Positions 23,590-35,024 of a DNA stretch of 64,000 bases are shown here, in pieces (the first letter of the stretch is position 1; every line of letters begins with the position of its first letter). The notes below the pieces were generated by a model, which saw nothing but the letters and a program-made list of their open reading frames with translations, did not search any database and was not told the DNA's origin. Origin of the DNA: Cephalopachus bancanus (lineage: Eukaryota; Chordata; Mammalia; Primates; Tarsiidae); the NCBI GenBank assembly GCA_027257055.1, contig JAPVLO010000133.1, forward strand, positions 1,116,001 to 1,180,000. The letters run 5' to 3'. The translations under genes and the position numbers were made by a program.

Positions 23590-23677
23590 GAATATTGAGG
23601 TTATCCTAATAAGAGATATTTGAGAGGGCAAATGGACAGCTAGCTGTGTCCCCATCACCAAGACTATTTATAGAATA

Positions 23678-23710
23678 TTCTGTGATGTAGATGTCTTCTA
23701 CATCACAGAA
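23678..23710. repeat. Perfect 14-bp hairpin with 5-nt loop
   Basis: 'ttctgtgatgtaga' (23678-23691) is followed by 'tgtct' and its exact reverse complement (23697-23710). It is not part of any repeat I recognise. Confidence 0.95.
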
Positions 23711-24427
23711 AACCAGGGGCCTGATTAAAAAATCAGAAGGTTCGGAGTCTACAGAGAAACTGAAATAATGGTTTATATTTTGATTTCAGTTAAAATAATT
23801 ACATATTAAGTTTTAAATTTTCTTCCTGATCAAATAAATATACTGATGAAATATAGCAATTACAGTCTCATTATCTGTATTGTGGAAGTTCCCAACCCTT
23901 GTTCCCACACTTCCATCCTCACACTCCCACAAAGCCACCTTTTCAGACATTTTATAAAGCCATTTTGCTGCACTCTTGCTAAAGTAGGAATAAGCCTGGA
24001 GCCATCACTTGGGTTCTTGAGAGTTCCTGATGCCTTTAGCATGTAACTAAGACCACTTGAGTTTCCAAGAAGCACTTCTGGAAATGTGAATTATTAGGTC
24101 TGAAATCATAGTGTGCCTATATTTGCTTTAATATTTGCTCTACATATCTACTGATAGAGTGAGGGACTCATATCTTTCCAAACTTAATATTTATGTTACA
24201 ATTTACCTTTCAATCTAGGAAAACATTTTTTTCTTCACTGGAAATAAGTTTTTCTCCATAGCATGTATCCTTTTTTTCTCCTAGACCAAAATTTCAGAGT
24301 CATTGCATTTTATTCTACTATTTTGATGACCCACAAAGAATATTTACTTCTTAAATCTCAGTTCATTATTTCCACTTTCATTCCTCATCAGGAAACACTT
24401 AATTGTACTAGAACAAATACCAACACC

Positions 24428-24600
24428 CTTATTAGCAGGGTAACTTTGGACTTTACTTTATCAGTCTGGGCTTCAGTTTTCTCAGCACTCAATTGGGCAG
24501 TAATTGTGTTTACCTCATAGCATTATTATAAAGATTAAATAAATGAAGGTAGGACAAATTCTCCAGGTAAATAGTAAATTGTTAATAACTGTTAGGTTTC
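24428..24600 (+). mobile_element. MIR SINE fragment
   Basis: 'gcagggtaactttggacttt', 'ctgggcttcagttttctcag' and 'acctcatagcattattataa' followed by 'agattaaataaatgaa' match the 3' half of MIR in order. Confidence 0.75.
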
Positions 24601-24652
24601 TAGGATTAACTATTATCAAAAGACACTAGTTATTATTGCTTGGAGATATGGA

Positions 24653-24765
24653 GAATATGGCGTATGTATACAAAAATTTTATCACGATAATTAAAAAGTC
24701 TTCATAGTTTTTTCTGGATGGAAATAAATAAGCAAAAAGCTATTTTATTTCTGTAGAGTCAGAAT
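24653..24765 (+). repeat. 113-bp diverged direct repeat, copy A
   Basis: This stretch is repeated at 25652-25761 in the same orientation. It runs from 'gaatatggcgtatgtataca' to 'agagtcagaat', with roughly 85-88% identity and several small indels by eye. I do not recognise it as a known transposon. Confidence 0.85.
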
Positions 24766-25069
24766 TCCTGGAGATTAAAAATAATGAAAAAAGAAGAAAT
24801 GGAGAAAGTAGAGGGAGATTGTATGGGAGAGCCTGTGGTGAAGTTGTGTCCGTTTCTTCAGTCTGCCCTGTTGAGGGGAGCCCAAATGTCCATAATGCAG
24901 ACTTTGGAGTTTGAGAATTAATTATATTAAGATTATGCCACAAACACTTTTGCCATAGGTTTTCACAGGTTATCATCTCATGTAATTAGCTGAAGATCTC
25001 ACAAATGTTTATTAATAAAGTCAACTTTTGAAAGTTTTCTTTTTCCTTAATACTTTATATTGTTGTAAG

Positions 25070-25275
25070 TAGCATTTGACAATGACTAACATTTGATGAA
25101 GAATACATTTTCTCTTCATCATTCCCAACATTTCTATGAGTGACATAAACAGTGGGTTACTATAATCTTCAATTACCTGGCAAAAGAACGCAAACATAGT
25201 GTCTCAGCCATAAAATGGTAAAACTGGAACTCACATTCAGTCCCCATTTTAAGATCAGTTGTCTTTGCCACTTGT
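25070..25275 (-). mobile_element. Probable MIR SINE, minus strand
   Basis: Degraded reversed-MIR order: 'catttctatgagtgacata', 'ggttactataatcttcaatt', 'agtgtctcagccataaaatg', 'gtctttgccact'. It is old and only partly alignable by eye. Confidence 0.5.
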
Positions 25276-25651
25276 GTAGACCTGCCCCCGTGCCCTTCTT
25301 TCCATACACTGTTTTCCTTTGGACTGTAAGAATATGTGTGTGATTGTGTGTGCGCATGTGCACACGTGTACTGTGTACCTATGGGAAATGGTAGCTAGAA
25401 AACTTAGAGGTTTACTTGAAGTTATGTAAATGAAGCCAAGGGCTAAAATCCATTTGCAGTGTTTTAATGTTAGATGCTGAATCTGAGACCCCAGAGTCAA
25501 AGGAAACTCTAATAACATATAAAAATTTCCCAGCATTAAATTCAGCAGAAATTTTTAAAAATGAAAGAAAAATGTAGTCAATATCATAATCTCTGACACA
25601 GTTGAAGATAGAAGAAGAACATTTGATGGACTAAAACTCAAAGTAAATGAA

Positions 25652-25761
25652 GAATATGGCATATGTATACAAAAATCTTATCACAATAATTAAGAAGTTT
25701 TCATTTGATTTTCCTGGAAATATATAAGCAAAAAGTTATTTTATTTCTCTAGAGTCAGAAT
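25652..25761 (+). repeat. 113-bp diverged direct repeat, copy B
   Basis: Partner of 24653-24765. The sequences on either side do not match, so the duplicated unit is sharply bounded. Confidence 0.85.
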
Positions 25762-26244
25762 GAGCAGAAAGCAGGGAAGAATAAAGAAAATTAGCTCAAT
25801 ATTATCTAACTTATGTTTCTATATCCAATAAACCTACTAACATAATCCCCCAAATCAGGCCCAACCCATCTTTCTTGAATTGTGATCCAAATAGGTTTTT
25901 CTGGGGGCAGAAAATATGCATGTCAAGGAAGACTGACCTATAATTACATGGTGGTAAAAAAGCAGTTCTGTTCAATTTGGTACAGGGTTATTAGGGAGCA
26001 CAGTAGAACTTTGAAAACGTTTGGAGACTTATTATATCAAATGTCTAGTTTAAACCAAGGTATACTGGTGATATTTGTGAGCCACTGACAATTTTAATTC
26101 ATGTTATGAGACTCTGTAGAAGTGGAATAATCACAGACAACAGCTGTTATTCAGTCAAGATGAAAGATGAAGCTCCTATTCAGTCTGGTTGCCATTTTTA
26201 AGACTTCTCTACAAAAGTTTATTTTCATAGTAAAAATATACCCA

Positions 26245-26527
26245 GAGCCCAGGCATGGTGGCTTATACCTGTAATCCCAGCACTTTGGGAGGTCAAGGCA
26301 GGAGGAGTGCTTGAGCTCAGGAGTCCAAGACTAGTCTGGGTAACATAGTGAGAGACCTCATCTCTACAAAATTTTTTTTAAAAAAATAGCTGGATGGGGT
26401 GTGCATGCCTGTAGTCCCAGCTACTTGGGAGGCTGAGGTGGGAGGATCGCCTGCTCCTAGGAATTTAAGGCTGCTGTGAGTTGTGATTGTGCCACTGCAT
26501 TCCAGCCAGAGCAAAAGACCTGGCCAA
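26245..26527 (+). mobile_element. Older dimeric Alu (J-like) ending in (CA)n
   Basis: Both arms are present ('cccaggcatggtggcttata', 'ccactgcattccagccagag'). The linker is T/A-rich, and the motifs are closer to general primate AluJ than to the young local subfamily ('ggaggatcgcctgctcctag'). Its A tail has been replaced by a dinucleotide repeat. Confidence 0.88.

Positions 26528-26535
<8 letters not shown>

Positions 26536-26586
<51 letters not shown>
26536..26586 (+). repeat. (CA)n microsatellite at Alu tail
   Basis: About 25 CA units grow out of the Alu 3' end after a short AT run. The two short ORFs that read through it are artefacts. Confidence 0.97.
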
Positions 26587-26587
<1 letters not shown>

Positions 26588-27079
26588 CCTCTAGTCAAGC
26601 TGAAGACTCTGAAGTTGGGCAAAGGCTTTTATTCATTTACTTTTGTCTCGTGTTTTTACTTTCCACAAAAGAGTTCTGACGTGATGAAGCAGCAGTTGAT
26701 AAAGAATAAATCAGGTATCTGATAAAAATTTATTCTGAAAAATTTGTTCACTTTTTCTTCCCAATCTAATTTTTGGTTAGTAAAATGCTCACAGTCAGAA
26801 AATCCAGCTGAAATGTCAATATTTTTCCTCAAAAAGTCATTTGTGATATGGAGCACTCCTACTCCCATTCTTTCTACCTCTCCTAGAGTTCTTATTTGGG
26901 GCAGTGTATTTTTCACATTTATTTCATTGACTTTGTTTTATATTTATTTAATGTTTTTTTATTCAATGCTTGCAGACTTTGTGCTACACTCATAATATTT
27001 CCTTTTAATTCTAATAGCTCTATGATGGATTATTTTCAAAATGTGTTGGATTTTCTTGTATAATTCACCTATTCCTATC

Positions 27080-27210
27080 TCCTTTTTTGAATTATGAGAT
27101 TTATATAGTCAAAGTTCTTACCTTATTTATCTTCCCGAGTGCTTAGATCAACGCTTAAACTATATTGTATTCAATATGCTTATTGACAGAATTAATGAAT
27201 GATTCATATA
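27080..27210 (+). mobile_element. Possible L2 3' end
   Basis: 'cccgagtgcttagatcaacg' then 'gcttattgacagaattaatg' and 'aatga' resembles the L2 3' terminus. It is short and diverged. Confidence 0.4.
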
Positions 27211-28480
27211 TTAAATCTTTTTTTACTGTATCAAGTGTTCATATATTGTATTGGATAAGTGTAAGTCTCTTCCTTCAGATTAAACTAAGCTATTTTGGTT
27301 TCCTATGACATTTTATTATAATTTTTCATCTACAAGTTAGAGTCATCTTTCCTCATTTTTTATTTCCATACATAAGTTTTAATAGTCTGCATCTATGAAT
27401 AGCTCCAAGGTAAATCAGTCATGATCTTGGGTAAGTAACTTAAGTGGATTTTGAGTTTTAACTAAAAGGGAAACATGAGAAATTATTATTAACTGATAGA
27501 GATCATTAAATAGGATAATGTTTATGACAGTGCTGTACACACTTCTGAAAATAGGATAATTCTGAAAATCAAAATAAGGAACATCAGTTTATCTGGCTGA
27601 ATCACTTAGCTAATGTGCAATTTTGGACATTAATTTATCTCTATAAATTACAATGAATTTAAGTAAGAGATATATATTCATTAATAGAACAGATTAGATT
27701 AGTGGCTTCCAAATATTTTGATCATTTTTCCTCAAAATAATTTTGAATAACTATGAACCCTTTGCACACCATTGTTATGATCTAAATTTTATCATATTTT
27801 GCTTAAGTTGAATTTGCTGCAAATAATGTAATTGCAGCCTATTGAGGGTATTAATATTGCTAAATGCAAATATATCACTTCTTAAAATATTTTCAGTGAA
27901 TGTCAAATACCATAGCAATTTGATACCCACCATAATCTATTTAAAAGTATATTAAAGTATTAATCTCTTTTTTAATAATTGGAAATTTTAAATGCTTGCT
28001 TGTTCTCTTACAACTTATATTTATTCCACTTCCCCACAGAAAATTACTTTAACTTATTTTATGTTTTAAGGCATTTTATAATTAATATATTATATTGCAC
28101 TAAATATATGTATGTAAACTTATTTTTATTTTGTATAAATATAAGGTAACTTATAATTTATGTTCACATTTCTTGAAAAAAGAATATTTAAAGTAATAAA
28201 ATTGTTCTCCTGGATTAAATTATCATTGTAATTATTTCCAGCATCAATTTATTTTTAGAAATAAATTTATTGAAATATTTGAAAGTAATTCTAAGAAGTT
28301 AAAATTTACTATAAAATTAATCCCTTACTGGGATAATGGGGGGGAGTTGAGAAGTTTTCATAATTATTTCATACATATTTTGATGGACATTTTAAAATGA
28401 GGTTAATTTTAGCAGAAATTGTGCTGTGTGTGTGTTTATAGGGTCACGAGAAACCATATTCACAAAAAAGTAATATAGGA
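27211..28480. other. AT-rich DNA, nothing recognised
   Basis: Very AT-rich with no ORF or repeat I can name. Confidence 0.5.
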
Positions 28481-28790
28481 CGCTGGGCTCGGTGGCTCAG
28501 CCTGTAATCCCGCGCCTTTGGGAGGCTGAGGTGAGTGGATTGCCTGAGCCCGCGGGTTCGAGACCCGCCTGGGCAGCGAGACCTCATCTCTACAATAAAT
28601 CAAAAAATCAGCCGGACGTGGTAGCGCATGCCTGTAATTCCGGCTACTTGGAAGGCTGAGGCGGAAGGATAGCCGGAGCCCAGCAGGTCGAGGCTGCGGT
28701 GGCCGGGAGCGGCCACTGCACTCCAGTCTGGGTGACAGAGTGAGACTCCAACTCAAAAAAAAAAAAAAAAAAAAAAAAAAGGAAAAAAAA
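28481..28790 (+). mobile_element. Young dimeric Alu, CpG-rich
   Basis: Many CpG sites are intact, implying recent insertion. Left arm carries 'gcctgagcccgcgggttcga' and 'cctgggcagcgagacctcat', which lacks the 'acttgg' found in several other copies. Linker 'ctacaataaatcaaaaaatc'. The right arm carries the palindrome 'gtggccgggagcggccac'. A poly(A) of about 26 nt follows. 'aaaaaagt' lies before and after the element and may be the duplicated target. Confidence 0.95.
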
Positions 28791-29277
28791 GTTTTTATGG
28801 CAATGTCATGTAATTCCTTGAGCCCTTTGCTGATTTCATGACAAAAGCACATTTAGACTTGCCATCAAACGTTATTTTTCATGAATTAAGTCAATTAGAT
28901 TTCTCCCTAATTTTTCTGAACCATGCAAAAGTTGGAAAGCATCTGACTTGAACGATGTTACCATATTTTCAGAGTCATTGACTTCCTCAGCAAAGACCCA
29001 AACTGACCCCTCATTTGGCCGACAAGGGGTTTCTGCATCCATGGGAATGTATCACACAGGCTGTGGGGTGAATGAGACTTGGATCAATTGCATGTGAAAG
29101 CAAGAGAAGGATAATTTCTAAAGAGGTAGAACTGAGAACCAGGAAAGGTGTTCTCAGGTAGACAGGTTTTAGGAGAGTTGTCAAATATGGATCTGAAAAT
29201 AGAAACCCCGTTTTCCTTAAAAGTCTTTGTCCAGAGTTGTGTGGGTACCATATTTTGATCCTGTTAACTGTTGCTAA

Positions 29278-29568
29278 TTTTTTTTTTTTTGGAGTTGGAG
29301 TCTCACTCTGTCACCTGGACTGGAGTGCAGTGGCTGGGAGCGGCCACTGCAGCCTCGTCCTGCTGGGCTCCGGCGATCTTACCGCCTCAGCCTTCCAAGT
29401 AGCTGGAAATACAGGTGCGCTACCACGCCCAGCTAATTCATGCTTTATTACAGCGATGAGGTCTCGTCAAGTTGCCCAGGCGGGTCTTGAATCCAAGGGC
29501 TCAGGCAATCCGCTCACCTCAGCCTCCCAAAGCGCTGGGATTACAGGCTGAGCCACCGAGCCCGGGTT
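29278..29568 (-). mobile_element. Young dimeric Alu, minus strand
   Basis: Full-length reversed Alu with the local signatures ('ctgctgggctccggcgatct', 'gtggctgggagcggccac'). 'gttgctaa' precedes it (29270-29277) and follows it (29569-29576) as the target-site duplication. Confidence 0.95.
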
Positions 29569-29576
29569 GTTGCTAA

Positions 29577-32097
29577 ATTTTTTAAAAATGAAGAAATGGT
29601 TGGTAAAATGGAAAAACATATCCTTTCAACCATAAAGCTGAGCTCACAAGGCAGTAAGATAAATCTCTATAAGAGGCAAGTGTTAAAGGCAGACCCTGAA
29701 GCGATGATTAGGGAATAAGAGGGAGATCTTGGTTGACAAAGGAATTAGAAGTAGTATCCCCAGATAAACCTGGGACTTTACAAACCAATCAGCACAAGTA
29801 ATCAACAAAGACTTATTTTAGCTCTGCCTCAGTACCAGGTGGAAAAACAATTTACTGAGAATTTATGATGTTGTGGGTTTGTCCTTCAAGGTGATGTGGA
29901 ATTTGAATTTGTAGTAGCTATTTGATATAGAAACTGTAAGTCGAGAAATAATCATGAAGAGGTCTTCCAAACCTGTAATTAATTTAAGCAAGCACTAACC
30001 TGCTGTAGATAAACTAGTCTTCAGCAGGTTACCAAGGATCTCAGTTTGCATATATTAAAATATGATGAACACACAGATAAAAATGACCAAAACCACAAGG
30101 AAAATTCGACAATAAGTAAGAGTCAGCAGATACCACCAATATGAGAATGATATTATCAGAAACAGGGACATATCATATAATGAAACAGATTTACAGACTG
30201 TGAATAAATACATTAAAAATGATTTAAAACATTAAAAAGGAAAATAGTATATAAAAAAAGAATTCTAAAGGTAACTGGATAGGTTTTTATGTTGTTTTTA
30301 AATTGTCATGAATCTCTTCATTAAAATAAAACCACTAGGATACCAAAGAACCATGGGTAACATACAAAAGTGAGTTACAAATTTTCTCATGTATTCCAAG
30401 ATATTAGCAGGTGGAAGCAAATCAGTGATAGCTATAGGGTCTATGTAGTATATTAGCATCTGTGTGGAGAAAATAGAGGGAGGCAAAGACCCCATCCCCC
30501 CACCATAACCACCACCTAATAGCCAACAAGCTGGGTCACCTCCATTGTCCCTGCTTCCACTGGGCAATATTAACTGTAATTCTAGCTTCTGACAGGTGGC
30601 CCTGGCTTTGAGAGCTGATATTGCTATTTTTTTTCCTGAGGCTCTCTAGTCCTAGCAATTGTGATTTCCTGTTTTCGTTTTAGCATCTAATTGGTATCTT
30701 TTAGTTTTCTTATTAGTGGTATAACCAATTATCTGTAGCAAAATATCCATTTGTTGAGTGTTTCTTCATTCTTGGATTGACCATAGTTGATAGACACAGA
30801 CTTCATGCTCCTTGGCTTTTGGTTAATAGGAGTTAATGAGGAAAGAAGATGTCAAAATATTTCTCATTTTTCCAACAACAGGTGTATTTTCTTTATGGCA
30901 TTAACTTTAGACAGAGACTCACAATGATTCCAACTGGGTAATTATGGCTAATTCCACCTTCAGTCTTTGTCCACACAGCCTCAGGTTAGTAGCAGCTTTC
31001 TGCTATGGCAGATCTTTCCATTACTTCACTTATTTTCTCTTAGACTTCTCATATCATCCATCACCTCTGGAAGAAATTCCTTTTAGTAGATTTTGCTTCC
31101 TTAAATAGTTCAAGTAGATAGCACATTCTTGGTAGGCTCTGATTCAGTTTCTTCATAATAAATAAATCTGATACCCTATACCCTACAGGGAACAAGACTG
31201 AAGGAACATAATCAGATAATCGCTCATATAATCACATCCAAAAAAAATCAAATCACAAAAGGATTTCCAGAACTTTAAATAAAAATGTTGATGGAGTTAA
31301 GTATTTATGGAATAAATAAAAGTAGAGCCTACATAAATTAGTTTTGTCACTGCTATTGTGAGTAATTTTTGCCTAAAACCTAATTATCTTTGGGAAAATT
31401 ATTCCATGCCAATTGATTTGTCTTCTAAGTAAAGATGTAAAATTATTTTGCCATGTTAACTGATTTTAATTTTATATATTTTTTATTTTTATGAACTCTT
31501 CTTATTAATCATAATAAAATAGCACTCAAAAATTGTACATCTAAAATGACAAAAGTTATCTTTTCAGATTTTTGATTGTGTATATATGTAAAGTTTTTTA
31601 ACTTTCAAGCTTCTAACATGTAATGTTTAGAAATCATGTTACTTTTAAATAAACCCAGTTTAGCTTAGCAAATATGCACAATATAAGTTTAGTATAAAAT
31701 CTATGATGCTACAATATGGCCCAGACCAAGACTTGGTGAATAAACTGGTCTGCTTTGATTGTGACCTTTTTCTACACCAGATTCAGCGATATCCCAATTA
31801 GTGTGACATCTCTTATGAATCTATGTTAATTTAATGGCAAAGTATAAAGGACAAAAAAGAAAGAACATATCACAGCTCTGTAAAGTGAAAATGTAATTCA
31901 TTTCTCATTGCAGTTTTTTCATTTTTTTTCATTCTATCTTCAACTACATGGTCTTATCACATTAATAAATGAAAACCATAAATATGCATGCTTTTAAATA
32001 TCCTGATGAGATTTATAATAGACACTAGTATATCTCTATGTGATGTTCAAATTAGGCACATGCAGACTATTTCACAAAATTAAATTGATTTAACATT
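29577..32097. other. Mostly unassigned DNA; possible old L1 near 30.0-30.3 kb
   Basis: Around 30040-30240 the plus strand has a run of 'aaatgaccaaaaccacaagg' and 'gagaatgatattatcagaaa' that resembles the ORF1 region of old L1/HAL1 elements. I am not certain of that. The rest is unassigned, and no gene is supported. Confidence 0.4.
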
Positions 32098-32553
32098 TGT
32101 ATGTATTATATGGGTTGAATCCTCCCTCCAAAGTTGTTGATGTTCTAACTCACAGTACTGACGAATGTGACCTTAGTTGGAAACATGGTCATTTCAGATG
32201 ATTAAATTAAGATTAGGTTATGAAAGTAGCATCTAATACAACATGACTGTGTCCTCACAAAAGGAAACATTTGGGTACAGGGAGCCCCACAAACAGGGAC
32301 AAAGCTGCGAACATGAAGACAGAAGTAAGGGTGAGCATCTATAAGCCAAACAATGTCAAAGATTATCAGCAAATCACCATAAATCAGGGAACAGACATGG
32401 AACAGAGAGTTTCTCATAGACATCAGAAGAAACAGTTCTGCTAATAACTTGATTTTAGACTTCTAGCCTCCAAAACTGTGAGTAAATAAATGTTGCTGAA
32501 ACCATTCAGTTTGTGGTATTTTGTTATGGCATCCCTAGCAAACTGGTACATAT
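32098..32553 (+). mobile_element. MLT1-type MaLR LTR, near full length
   Basis: Motifs in order: 'atgggttgaatcctccctcc', 'gaatgtgaccttagttggaa', 'catgactgtgtcctcacaaa', 'catctataagccaaacaatg', 'gacttctagcctccaaaact' and, at the end, 'cattcagtttgtggtatttt' and 'gttatggcatccctagcaaa'. It is a solo LTR with no internal ERVL sequence. Confidence 0.85.
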
Positions 32554-32664
32554 GTTAAAGCTATGCTTTTTACCTTGTGCATTTTGTGTCATATCTCTCT
32601 ACACCATTCCATCTATATTTCTATTTCAATCTGCATCTAATGCATGTTAATATCTAAACTACAT

Positions 32665-32719
32665 CTTCCCTAAATGTGTATAAAGGAGGATTTATTGAGG
32701 AACCCAAATTATTTAAACT
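32665..32719 (+). repeat. 55-bp donor segment copied to 34316-34370
   Basis: These 55 bases, from 'cttccctaaatgtgtata' to 'attatttaaact', recur without mismatch and in the same orientation at 34316-34370. Here the segment sits in ordinary unique sequence, with no associated inverted repeat, so this is likely the donor. Confidence 0.95.
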
Positions 32720-33070
32720 AAAAATGAATATAAATTAATGGTGATATCATCATTACCAGCTATGTGCTAAAAATTTTATTTTTCTAAGGTCCATATTGTG
32801 CTTGACTGTGTTTTTTAAAATATATTCTTGCTGCATTGATTTTTATCCTAGCTTAAAAGATATAATGAACTATTTATGCACTTAGTTCCTTAAAATTTTT
32901 AAAGTACTTTTTAAACACATTCAAGAAATGCCATGACTCTTGTGATTTAGTGATCTTAGGAGTAAATCTGGGCTTATTAACATGCCTGAATTTTAGTATA
33001 GCTGCTTTCCAACCCCAAATGAACTTCTAGATAAGTAATGAATAAGAGAATACCATATGGAATTCAATTG

Positions 33071-33078
33071 TGTGTGTG

Positions 33079-33121
<43 letters not shown>
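33071..33121 (+). repeat. (TG)n microsatellite
   Basis: About 25 TG units with one 'catg' interruption near the left end. Confidence 0.95.
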
Positions 33122-33123
<2 letters not shown>

Positions 33124-33219
33124 TAATTGACTCCATGAAGAGAGGTACTAGCAAGTTAAGTATTCATTGAATATTAAACTTTCATAATTTGTAATCTAAA
33201 AGTTTCTAAATCATCCAGT

Positions 33220-33510
33220 GTAATTTCTTAGTGCTACTTTGCACACATTCCTCATATCTTTAATACTTTCTATTCTATTATTGGCTGAGTTGACTCTTCT
33301 TGGACTCAGAGATGCCTCTTTACTTCTTCTATCATACTTATAGTGCTTACCCATTAACTGTAAATGCTTTTGTAATTATTGGTCTTTGCACTAGATCACG
33401 GGACTGAGGCACTGTTTAACTTGTTCACTTTTGTATCTAGTCTCAAGTAACATGCCTTGTACAATGTTTGAACGGCAGAAAAAATAAATGTATGAATGAA
33501 TACATAAATA
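33220..33510 (+). mobile_element. L2 LINE 3' end
   Basis: 'ttgttcacttttgtatctag', 'ccttgtacaatgtttgaacg' and the terminal 'aataaatgtatgaatgaata' follow the L2 3' terminus in order. Confidence 0.65.
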
Positions 33511-33511
33511 T

Positions 33512-33725
33512 TGGGAGATAACACAACATGATAGAACAGGGGCTTTGGAGTCAGATCTAGATTCAAGTCCTGTACCAGTCATATACTTGATGGGCAGTTT
33601 ATGTAACACTCCTGAGAGCAGATCTCATTAGCTCTTAAGTGAGCCTATTAATTCTCACCTCACAGATTGTTTAATGGTTTAAATGGATAAACACATATGT
33701 ATAAAATGCCCACATGATTCCACTT
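33512..33725 (+). mobile_element. MIR SINE, plus strand
   Basis: 'aacaggggctttggagtcag', 'attcaagtcctgtaccagtc', 'gggcagtttatgtaacactc', then 'ctcacctcacagattgttta' follow MIR from its tRNA-like part through the core. An old copy. Confidence 0.75.
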
Positions 33726-34266
33726 ATACAATATATACTCAATAATGGTTACTATCATTATCATAAAATGGTAACATTATGATATATTCCTGGTGGATTC
33801 AAGCATTTTTCTTTTATGTACTTTCTTATTACTCATAGCAGACTATAAGAAATATAACATTTAAATTTACAGATAGTAGTTGATAAAACAGGTAACCACA
33901 TGTTTAACTTTATACAAGATCATCTGACCAAATGACCTGTTTTGAGCAGAAGGAATTCTGACATCTTTGCAGAGTCTTGGGTAAAAACAACAAAACAGCT
34001 GAAGTCATCTCCCTGGGAATTTTTATACTGTTTTGAAGTATCTGATACCCATAATCGTGACGTTATAATAAAATCTTGTCTGGAACAATTGAAATCAACA
34101 TGGCCTCTAAGAAATACAAAACCATCTCACATGGCCCCTTGCATGCATTAATACACAATGATTCTTCCAGGTATATGTCTCTATTTTCATGGTTTGCTTC
34201 CAGAAACCAAAACAACATGCAAACACTGTCCAGCTCATTTCATGAACTTGGTTCATGATCTTCATG

Positions 34267-34409
34267 AATCGGTCTTTAATTTTTCTTTTTCTATACTTTC
34301 TTGCTGAGTAAATTCCTTCCCTAAATGTGTATAAAGGAGGATTTATTGAGGAACCCAAATTATTTAAACTCAGCAAGAAAGTATAGAAAAAGAAAAATAA
34401 AGACAGATT
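34267..34409. repeat. Templated insertion: inverted arms around a copied 55-mer
   Basis: The left arm (34267-34309) is repeated in inverse complement at 34368-34409, with one single-base indel and one mismatch over ~43 bp. The interior contains 34316-34370, an exact copy of 32665-32719. The last three bases of the copy ('act') are also the first three of the inverted arm, a 3-nt microhomology at the junction. The whole reads as a serial template-switch product. It can fold into a ~42-bp stem. Confidence 0.95.
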
Positions 34410-35024
34410 TTACTGATAAATACAGAAACAAAGATCTTAAAGAAATTTTGGCAGCCCAAATCTAATATCTAATTATGGTAATGAATCAACCAAATCAATT
34501 TTATTTAAGATATACAAGATTTGGTAAATATTGGAAATCACTTAGAATATGCATAAATGTTTATAGAAAAAAACAAAAGTGAAATTCTGATTAAAAAGAT
34601 CATCACCGTGTCCTTTTATATTTAAAAAGTAAAAAATAAAAAAACATAATGCATTGCCTCAAGGAATTAGCTTATGTATTTAGTAGGAACATAGTCTAAA
34701 TAAACCCACACAATGCAGAAGGAAGAAAATAAAGAATAGTAATTAATACATTAGAAAACTAAAATATAATGGCAGTGATCAAAACACTGACACTTTTCTT
34801 TCATCTTTTTTATCTTTTATCAAAACGTGCTATTTATAATTTTTTCTGGCCAATCTAGTTCCAATTTTCTCTAGCTTTCTCAAATATGCAGTTAATTCCT
34901 TACATTGAAATGATAATTTAATATATATATGTTTTTATTTCTAGAAATTCAATTTATTTTTAATAGTTTTGTTCTTATAATTTCCTATGATCAACAGCTA
35001 TATTTAAACTAAACTCTTTTAAAT
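34410..35024. other. AT-rich DNA, nothing recognised
   Basis: No gene or repeat assigned. Confidence 0.5.
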
